Shown here: one piece after another, positions 1-6,311 of the stretch
Position numbering within the stretch: the first letter of the stretch is position 1
Layout of the letters: every line of letters starts with the position of its first letter
Assembly: GCA_964505325.1 (NCBI GenBank)
Contig: CAZDHT010000037.1
Span: 1-29,554, forward strand
Direction of reading: 5' to 3'
DNA: 29,554 nucleotides
Source of the DNA: CAZDHT01 sp964505325
Lineage (GTDB): Bacteria > Planctomycetota > PUPC01
Program-made: the position numbers and the translations under genes
Notes under the pieces: model-generated
What the model was told of the DNA's origin: nothing
Seen by the model: the letters and a program-made list of their open reading frames with translations, nothing else
Databases searched by the model: none

Positions 1-18
1 AGGATAAGACCAGGTGCC

Positions 19-546
19 GTGGCAGTTCTGCCGCGAACCAGCTCGGCTCTGCGCTGTCAGTGCTTGCGGTCATTCGACGAGGGGACATATATCACTTTGG
101 GACGCCCATCGGAACCGAGGTCATCTCTCGAGCCACGGATCCTGGCGTTGCTGCAGCGCCATCCGCGCGGACTAACCACGTCCGACATCGCTGCGCAGAT
201 GGGTGGAATCCCCAATTACGAAGCCCAACGTGTTGCTCTTGACCTCCAAGAGCGCGGGCCCCTGCACCTCCAACCTACTGGCCCAGTGGAAGTGAACTAC
301 GGGTCGCTGGCAAGGCGGTTTAAGACCGTTAGTGACCGGAAGACCTTCCTCGAGATGGCCGGATTGGACGCCGCGGAACTTGACGACGATGACGCGCGGG
401 GGATGACTCTTTCGGCCAAGGACGGCGCCAAGCTGGCAGAACTCGCCCTGCCGGCGCCGCCGGCGGCGGAGGGCCTCGCCGTTGCCGGCGGCCGGGTATA
501 TGTGTCCACCCAAGACGGTCGTGTCCTCTGCTACGGAAGGAAATAG
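19..546 (+). CDS. Chimeric ORF: winged-helix-like segment joined to the tail of a PQQ-like propeller
   Basis: The frame is open to the left edge of the window, so the GTG at 19 is only the first start visible and the gene may begin further upstream. The last ~50 of 175 residues (TLSAKDGAKLAEL to VLCYGRK) closely match the C-terminal tail of the next gene (residues ~920-963), which is the end of a PQQ-type beta-propeller. Residues ~38-95 (LEPRILALLQRHPRG..TSDIAAQMG) instead read like a winged helix-turn-helix DNA-binding domain. No signal peptide is seen. A DNA-binding domain fused to an extracytoplasmic propeller tail makes little functional sense. I infer a decayed duplicate of the downstream gene whose 5' part was replaced by unrelated sequence, but a real gene with an unknown role cannot be excluded. 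Its stop lies 3 bp before the next ATG. Confidence 0.45.
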   Translation: MAVLPRTSSALRCQCLRSFDEGTYITLGRPSEPRSSLEPRILALLQRHPRGLTTSDIAAQMGGIPNYEAQRVALDLQERGPLHLQPTGPVEVNYGSLARRFKTVSDRKTFLEMAGLDAAELDDDDARGMTLSAKDGAKLAELALPAPPAAEGLAVAGGRVYVSTQDGRVLCYGRK

Positions 547-549
547 GAG

Positions 550-3453
550 ATGGCGTTGAGACGGCTCGGCTTGAGCCTGCTCCTGCTGTTGCCCGCCGCG
601 CGGGAGGCGGCGGCGGCGGATCACGCAGCGCTGGCCCGGAGGCTGGTCGAGGCCACCGGGGTCAAGACGGGCGTCTGCGTACACCTGGGCTGCGGCGACG
701 GCAGATTGACGGCCGCGCTCGCCCGGCAGGGCAGCTTCTTCGTCCACGCCATCGAGACCGACCGCGCAATGGCCGACAAGGCGCGGGCGCTTCTCGCCGC
801 GCAAGGGCTCCTGGGCAAGGCATCGGTCGAAAAGGCGGCGTTCCACCCGCTCCCCTACGCCGACGACCTCATCAATCTGATCGTGATCGACGATCTTGGC
901 AGGCTGCAGGGGGCCGGACTGTCGCTCGACGAAGTGAAACGCGTGCTCGTCCCTAACGGCGCCGCAATCCTCGGCACGAAGAACCCCAGGATTATTCGCA
1001 AGCCGCGTCCGAAGGAGATGGACGAGTGGACGCACCCGCGTCACGGCCCGGATGGCAACCCGGTCTCCATGGACACATTGGCGGGACCGAGCCCGCAACT
1101 GCGCTGGCTGGCCGGGCCGCTGTGGGGCCACCACCGCGGGCCCGCCGGCGCGGTCACGGCCAGCGGCCGCCTCATCTACATCCTCCGCGAGGCGCCCCTG
1201 GGCACGTCGATCGTGCCCCGGTTCTTCCTCACCGCGCGGGACGCCTACAACGGAATGCTGCTCTGGAAGCGGGCGGTGCCGGCCGTCAAGGTCCAGTATG
1301 GATACTCCGCCGCCATGCCGGCCGGCTCACTGGTCGCCTGGGGCGACCGGGTGTACGCCGTCCTGAAGTCGAAAGACCCATTGGCCGCCTTGGGTGCCGC
1401 GACGGGGGAGACGGTCAAGACGTACAAAGACGTTCCTTCGCCGACATCCGTCCTCTACCACGATGGCATGCTGGTGCTGGCCCGGCGCACGGACCTGCAC
1501 GTGGTCGACGCCGCCAGCGGCAAGCTGCTCTGGAAGCGCACGGGCACCCTGTCCCGGGCCCGCAACGTGTGGACGGCGAGCCCGGCCGTGGTCGGCGGGG
1601 ACAACGTCTTCTTCCTACAGCAGCCGGGGCGCAAAGGGCCCGTGGCGTTGGTCGGCACCGGTCTCAAGACTGGGAAAGAGCGCTGGCGAAAGAACATCCG
1701 CTCACTCTTGCCCACGAAGACGGGCGTGCCCGCGCTCGTCTCATACTACAGCGGGCTGATCCTCCTGCGCGATGCAGCGGGCGTGCACGCGGTGTCGGCG
1801 AAGGACGGGGCGCTTCGCTGGAGCCGCCCCGGCGCGTCCGGGTACGTGTTCGGCCTCCGTGGGCTGGTGTGGGTCCAATCCAAGGGTATTCCGAAGGAAG
1901 CGAGGTATGGATGGATCGGCCTCGACCCGGCGACGGGCGAACAGAAGGCGCAGGTCGGCGTGCCGAAAAGCTTGCCGAAGCACATCCGTGGCAAGCGCAT
2001 CCTCGACGGCCAGTGCAACTTCGAGGCGGCCACCGAGCGGTACATCGTGACCACCACGCGAATGAGCCTGGTCGATACGGAGACCGGCGAGTTCCACAAC
2101 ACGATGATCACCCGCGCGCCGTGCAAGTTCCTCCTCGCCCTGCCCGCTAACGGCCTGCTCTACACCTTCCCCAAGGACTGCGGGTGCTACCCGTGCCTGC
2201 GTGGCACGCTCGCCTACTCACGGGCGCCGAAGGACGCGGCGAAGCCGAGCAACACGCCGCCCCTCGAAAAAGGCCCCGCCTACGGCTTGGACAATCTGCA
2301 ACCCCCGGGCGATCCGCAATCCGATGATTGGCCGAGCTATCGCCACGACGCGGAGCGGAGCAGTTCGACGCCTGGCGTCGTTCCCGCGCCGCCCGGCGGC
2401 ATCTGGAGCGCCGACGTGGGCGGGAAGCTGACCGCGCCGGTCGTCGCCGGGGGCAAGGTCTTCGTCGCCTCGGTCGAGCGCCACCAAGTGCATGCCGTGG
2501 ATGCAAAGACGGGCCGGCCGGCGTGGCGCTTCATCGCCGGGGGCCGCGTGGACTCGCCACCGACTATTTACCGGGGACTTTGTCTGTTTGGGTGCCGAGA
2601 CGGCTGGGTCTACTGCCTGCGGGCGAGCGACGGGCGGCTGGTGTGGCGGCTGCGCGCCGCGCCGGCGGAACGTCGCATCGCCGCGTTCGGCCAGTTGGAG
2701 TCGGCCTGGCCTGTCTTCGGGTCGGTCCTGGTGCGCGACGGCGTGGCCTACTTCTCGGCCGGCCACCACGCGAACGCCGAGGGCGGCATCCAGGTCTACG
2801 GGGTCGAGCCGGCCACGGGCAAGGTCCTCTGGCGCAACGCTCCAGCCGATGAGATCGTGAACAACATCCTCCAGGTCACCCCGAAGGGCAACGTGTACCT
2901 GGGTTACTACAAGGTCGCGTTCGATCCGAAGACGGGCCGGCGCGTCAGGGACCGGGCCCGCCTGCGCACGTCCTACGCCGGGTTCCTGAACGACGAGATC
3001 ACCCGGGTCGTCCCCGTGTTCGACGCCCAAAGGACCGTGGCGGTCCACCGTGCGAAGCTGAACAAGTACCGGAAGCGCGGCCCCAACGTGCCCGGCAAGG
3101 GATACGACGTCGTTCTGAGCGTAACCCGCGACGGCAAGCCCGCGCCGGTCTGGAGCCGCGAGGCGCTGCCCGTGCGGATCAACAGCGTCGTGCTCACCAG
3201 GGACGTGGTGTTCGTGGCCGGTCCGGCCGACGCCCCGTTCAACCCGAAGGCGAAGAACCCCTGGGCGATGATCGACGGGGAGCTGGGCGGCGTGGTGTTG
3301 GCCCTCTCGGCCGCCAACGGCAAGCAACTGGGCGAGCTGGACCTCGCCGCCCCGCCCGTGCTCGACGGCATGGCGGCGGCCGGCGGGCGACTATATCTCG
3401 CCACCCGGGACGGCACGCTGCATTGCTTCGGCAAAGAAAAGGTGGGGCAATGA
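550..3453 (+). CDS. Exported methyltransferase-domain / PQQ-like beta-propeller fusion protein
   Basis: A 967-residue protein starting at ATG 550, just after the previous stop, with GGA/AGGAG purine runs upstream. Residues 1-23 form a signal peptide (leucine-rich core, then AAA). Residues ~38-142 resemble a class I SAM-dependent methyltransferase, with a glycine-rich motif I (VHLGCGDGRL, 44-53) and an acidic residue after strand 2 (E69). From about residue 155 (EWTHPRHGPDGN) the protein is a large PQQ-type propeller with repeated blades ending in patterns such as VHAVDAKTGRPAWRF and VYCLRASDGRLVWRL. This fusion, including the EWTH linker, is a recurring planctomycete type whose function is unknown to me. 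No PQQ-dehydrogenase catalytic residues were identified, so the propeller may serve as a binding platform. The downstream gene starts inside this stop codon (ATGA), implying translational coupling. Confidence 0.85.
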   Translation: MALRRLGLSLLLLLPAAREAAAADHAALARRLVEATGVKTGVCVHLGCGDGRLTAALARQGSFFVHAIETDRAMADKARALLAAQGLLGKASVEKAAFHPLPYADDLINLIVIDDLGRLQGAGLSLDEVKRVLVPNGAAILGTKNPRIIRKPRPKEMDEWTHPRHGPDGNPVSMDTLAGPSPQLRWLAGPLWGHHRGPAGAVTASGRLIYILREAPLGTSIVPRFFLTARDAYNGMLLWKRAVPAVKVQYGYSAAMPAGSLVAWGDRVYAVLKSKDPLAALGAATGETVKTYKDVPSPTSVLYHDGMLVLARRTDLHVVDAASGKLLWKRTGTLSRARNVWTASPAVVGGDNVFFLQQPGRKGPVALVGTGLKTGKERWRKNIRSLLPTKTGVPALVSYYSGLILLRDAAGVHAVSAKDGALRWSRPGASGYVFGLRGLVWVQSKGIPKEARYGWIGLDPATGEQKAQVGVPKSLPKHIRGKRILDGQCNFEAATERYIVTTTRMSLVDTETGEFHNTMITRAPCKFLLALPANGLLYTFPKDCGCYPCLRGTLAYSRAPKDAAKPSNTPPLEKGPAYGLDNLQPPGDPQSDDWPSYRHDAERSSSTPGVVPAPPGGIWSADVGGKLTAPVVAGGKVFVASVERHQVHAVDAKTGRPAWRFIAGGRVDSPPTIYRGLCLFGCRDGWVYCLRASDGRLVWRLRAAPAERRIAAFGQLESAWPVFGSVLVRDGVAYFSAGHHANAEGGIQVYGVEPATGKVLWRNAPADEIVNNILQVTPKGNVYLGYYKVAFDPKTGRRVRDRARLRTSYAGFLNDEITRVVPVFDAQRTVAVHRAKLNKYRKRGPNVPGKGYDVVLSVTRDGKPAPVWSREALPVRINSVVLTRDVVFVAGPADAPFNPKAKNPWAMIDGELGGVVLALSAANGKQLGELDLAAPPVLDGMAAAGGRLYLATRDGTLHCFGKEKVGQ

Positions 3454-6311
3454 AGACGCCGAACACCACAGCGGGCCTGGCCTTGTTGATACTCGTCGCC
3501 GCTTCCGCGGCGGCGTCCGACCTTGACGAGTTCAAGGTCAAGCGCCAACCGGTCTTTGAGTTCGCACAGAAGCCGGCGGTCGTCCGCCAGGGTGACACGG
3601 TCACCATCACGTTCACGTCGAAGGCGTTCTGCGACGCGACGGTGGCCGTCGAAAACGCAGAAGGCAAGATCATTCGACACTTGGCCAGCGGCGTGCTCGG
3701 GAAGAACACCCCGCCGCCGTTCCAGAAGAACAGCTTGAGGCAAACCATCGTCTGGGACGGCAAGGACGACGAGGGCCGGTACGTTGACGACAAGGACGCG
3801 TTGACGATCCGGGTCGCGCTGGGGCTGCGGGCGCGGTTCGAGCGGACCCTCTTCTGGTCGCCGCAGAAGCGCGGCGGCGGGTCACTGATCATTCACGCGG
3901 CGCCCGAGGGCGTCTATGTCTTCGACCACGGTGGCGGCGTCTCCCAGCTTCGCCTGTTCGGCCACGGCGGCAACTATGTCCGTACCCTCTATCCGTTCCC
4001 GGCGGACCAGGTCAAGTCGTTCTCCGACCTCCACTGGTACAAGTTCCCGCAGGACGGCAAACGGCTGCCGCGCAAGCGAGGACATCGCCAGTGCACGCTG
4101 CTGAGTTCGGGGATCCACTCGCGGTTCATGGGCACGATGGGCGGCGGCCTGAAACACAGCATGCCGGATCCGGCCAAGGCCCTCGCCGTGCACGGCAAGA
4201 AGGTCGCGCTCGCATACGTGCATCTCAACCGCTTCTCGACCGACGGCGCAAGCCTGGGGATGGCGCTCCAGGGCGGCAGGACCGGCATCCCGCTCAAGCG
4301 GAACGGGCTGCCGTGGCGGGGCGCCAACGACGACATCGACGCGCCGCCCACGAGCATGACCTTCAGCCCGGACGGCAAGTGGCTCTACATGACCGCGTAC
4401 GCTTGGATCCAGAACTGGGGCACCGGCGGGATACACGAGGGCTGGCTGAACGGCGTCGGCCGGGTCGCCTTCGAGGGGGAGGCGCCGATGCAGCCCTTTG
4501 CCGGAAACGTCAAGGGCGAGGGCAAGGGCGGCACGGCGCCCGGGACGTTCAACACGCCGTCGTCGGTCGCCTGCGACGCCCAAGGCCGGGTCTACGTCGC
4601 CGACAACCTGAACGACCGCATCCAGGTGTTCACCCCCGAGGGGAAGTTCCTCAAGGCGATCAAAGTGACCAAGCCGGCCGAAGTCGCCGTCCATTCGAAG
4701 TCCGGCCGGATCTACGTGCTCTCCTGGCTGATCCGTTCCAAGGCGGTGACGTTCCGGCACCGAAGGGAAAAGATCGACAGGATGGCGCCGCCGCCCAGGC
4801 TGGTCGTGCTGCGCTCGTTCGACGATCCGAAGGAGACCGCCTCCTATCGTCTGCCGGGGCAAGCCGGCACGCCCAGTCACGGATTCGAGATCGACACGTG
4901 GACGGACCCGCCCACCGTGTGGGTCGCGCCCGGCAAGGGCCGACGGCGGGGCTGGGAGACGGCGGGGATACGCATCCTTCGGCTGCAAGGCCGGCGGCTG
5001 ACCCTCGACCGGGACTTCGGCCGGGAGGCGCGGCGTGCGATTCTCCGCACCGCGCCGCCCGGGAACTTCCGTCAGCGCCTGTATGTCAGCCCGACGACGG
5101 GAAAGCTCTACTTGGCCGAGGGCGACGCCGGCGTGGGCAAGTCCGTCGGCGAACTCCTCGAGATCGATCCCGCCACCGCCCGCAGCAGGCCCGTCTCACT
5201 GCCATTCGACGCCGAAGACCTGGCCTTTGACCAGCAGGGCTTCATCTATCTGCGCGCCCGGACAGACATCGCCCGCTACGACCCCAAGAACTGGCGCGAG
5301 GTGCCCTTTGACTACGGGGAACAGCGCAAAGGGGTCGGCTTCGCCAGCAGCCGGGCCGAGGGAGCCGGCAAGCGAAACCGAGACGTGGCGTCCAGCCTCC
5401 GCATCCCCAGCCGGCGCTACAACCATCACGGGGGAATGATGGTCAACGCCAAGGGGCACATCGTCGTCGGCATCCACGGCGGTCAGACCGTGCAGCGGAT
5501 GCGCGGCGCCGACCCGAAGGTGCTCCCCGAGGGGCGCGGATATGCGTTCCGCCTGTACCCGGGACGCGCCACGCAGGGCCTCGTGCTCGTCTTCGATAAA
5601 CACGGCAAGCCGCTTTACGACGACGTGCTCCCCGGTATCGCGTTCATGCACGGCGTGGGGATCGACAAAGAGGACAGCATCTATGCGATGGCCATGGTCC
5701 ACCGCGTGCTCGACGGTAAGCCCTACCATAACGAGGCGACGGACACACTGGTTAAGGTGAGGCCGAAGCAGGCGAAGATATACTCGACGAACCGCAAGTT
5801 GACACCCGTACCTCTTACCGACAGCGTGCGGCCGGAGCGGCCCCCCGACGTGATGGGCAAGGGCGGGGCGCGGCTGGGCAACGCGTGGGTCGAACGCGCG
5901 GAATGGCTCTACGGCGGGGTGGGTTATCACGGCCGGCACAGCAAGACGGACGGCTTCGGCTGCGACTGCTCCAACTCGCGGTTCGACCTGGACTACTTCG
6001 CCCGGTCGTTCGCGCCGGAGGTCGAGCACTGCAGCGTCGCGGTGCTGGACTCCGCCGGCAATCTCATCATGCGCGTGGGCACATACGGCAACGTCGACGA
6101 TGGGAATCCGCTCATTCCGCATTCCGCAATCCGCAATTCGCATTCGGTCGGCGGAGACGAAGTCGCGCTCTTCTATGCGCCCTACGTCGGCGTCCACACC
6201 GACCGGCGGCTGTTCATCGCCGACCCGGGCAACGCGCGAATCGTCAGCGTGAAGCTCGACTACCACGCAACGGCGATGGTCGCACTGAAGGACGTGAAGG
6301 AAGAGAAGTGA
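3450..6311 (+). CDS. Large exported NHL-repeat / FlgD-Ig-like protein (paralogue 1)
   Basis: The open frame begins at a TTG at 3423. I choose ATG 3450 because it follows a GGTGGGG ribosome binding site, overlaps the previous stop as ATGA, and opens directly into a signal peptide (MKTPNTTAGLALLILVAASAAA). The protein has 953 residues. Residues ~25-140 look like a FlgD-type Ig domain (IVWDGKDDEGRYVDD). The centre carries NHL-like propeller blades, for example GRVYVADNLNDRIQVFTPEGKFLKAI at about residues 390-415. Near the C-terminus lies a cysteine motif (GCDCSNSRFDLDYFARSF) followed by a final NHL blade (RRLFIADPGNARIVSVKL). NHL propellers usually bind ligands, and no catalytic motif was found. 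The downstream gene is a full-length tandem paralogue. Nucleotides 6113-6147 inside this gene are a run of degenerate heptamers coding a surface loop before the last blade. Confidence 0.85.
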   Translation: MKTPNTTAGLALLILVAASAAASDLDEFKVKRQPVFEFAQKPAVVRQGDTVTITFTSKAFCDATVAVENAEGKIIRHLASGVLGKNTPPPFQKNSLRQTIVWDGKDDEGRYVDDKDALTIRVALGLRARFERTLFWSPQKRGGGSLIIHAAPEGVYVFDHGGGVSQLRLFGHGGNYVRTLYPFPADQVKSFSDLHWYKFPQDGKRLPRKRGHRQCTLLSSGIHSRFMGTMGGGLKHSMPDPAKALAVHGKKVALAYVHLNRFSTDGASLGMALQGGRTGIPLKRNGLPWRGANDDIDAPPTSMTFSPDGKWLYMTAYAWIQNWGTGGIHEGWLNGVGRVAFEGEAPMQPFAGNVKGEGKGGTAPGTFNTPSSVACDAQGRVYVADNLNDRIQVFTPEGKFLKAIKVTKPAEVAVHSKSGRIYVLSWLIRSKAVTFRHRREKIDRMAPPPRLVVLRSFDDPKETASYRLPGQAGTPSHGFEIDTWTDPPTVWVAPGKGRRRGWETAGIRILRLQGRRLTLDRDFGREARRAILRTAPPGNFRQRLYVSPTTGKLYLAEGDAGVGKSVGELLEIDPATARSRPVSLPFDAEDLAFDQQGFIYLRARTDIARYDPKNWREVPFDYGEQRKGVGFASSRAEGAGKRNRDVASSLRIPSRRYNHHGGMMVNAKGHIVVGIHGGQTVQRMRGADPKVLPEGRGYAFRLYPGRATQGLVLVFDKHGKPLYDDVLPGIAFMHGVGIDKEDSIYAMAMVHRVLDGKPYHNEATDTLVKVRPKQAKIYSTNRKLTPVPLTDSVRPERPPDVMGKGGARLGNAWVERAEWLYGGVGYHGRHSKTDGFGCDCSNSRFDLDYFARSFAPEVEHCSVAVLDSAGNLIMRVGTYGNVDDGNPLIPHSAIRNSHSVGGDEVALFYAPYVGVHTDRRLFIADPGNARIVSVKLDYHATAMVALKDVKEEK
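6113..6147 (+). repeat. Five tandem degenerate heptamers (CATTCCG type) inside a coding region
   Basis: Five consecutive 7-nt units are CATTCCG, CATTCCG, CAATCCG, CAATTCG and CATTCGG. They lie within the NHL-repeat gene and encode most of the stretch PHSAIRNSHS, just before the last conserved blade. Because 7 is not a multiple of 3, each unit is read in a different frame. The corresponding stretch of the downstream paralogue has the same residue length but unrelated sequence. Confidence 0.8.

Noticed and set aside
5885..6307. 5' extension of the second NHL gene's reading frame
   Set aside because: It overlaps the end of the first NHL gene by more than 400 bp and is Arg-rich. GTG 6308 with signal peptide and stop overlap is far better.
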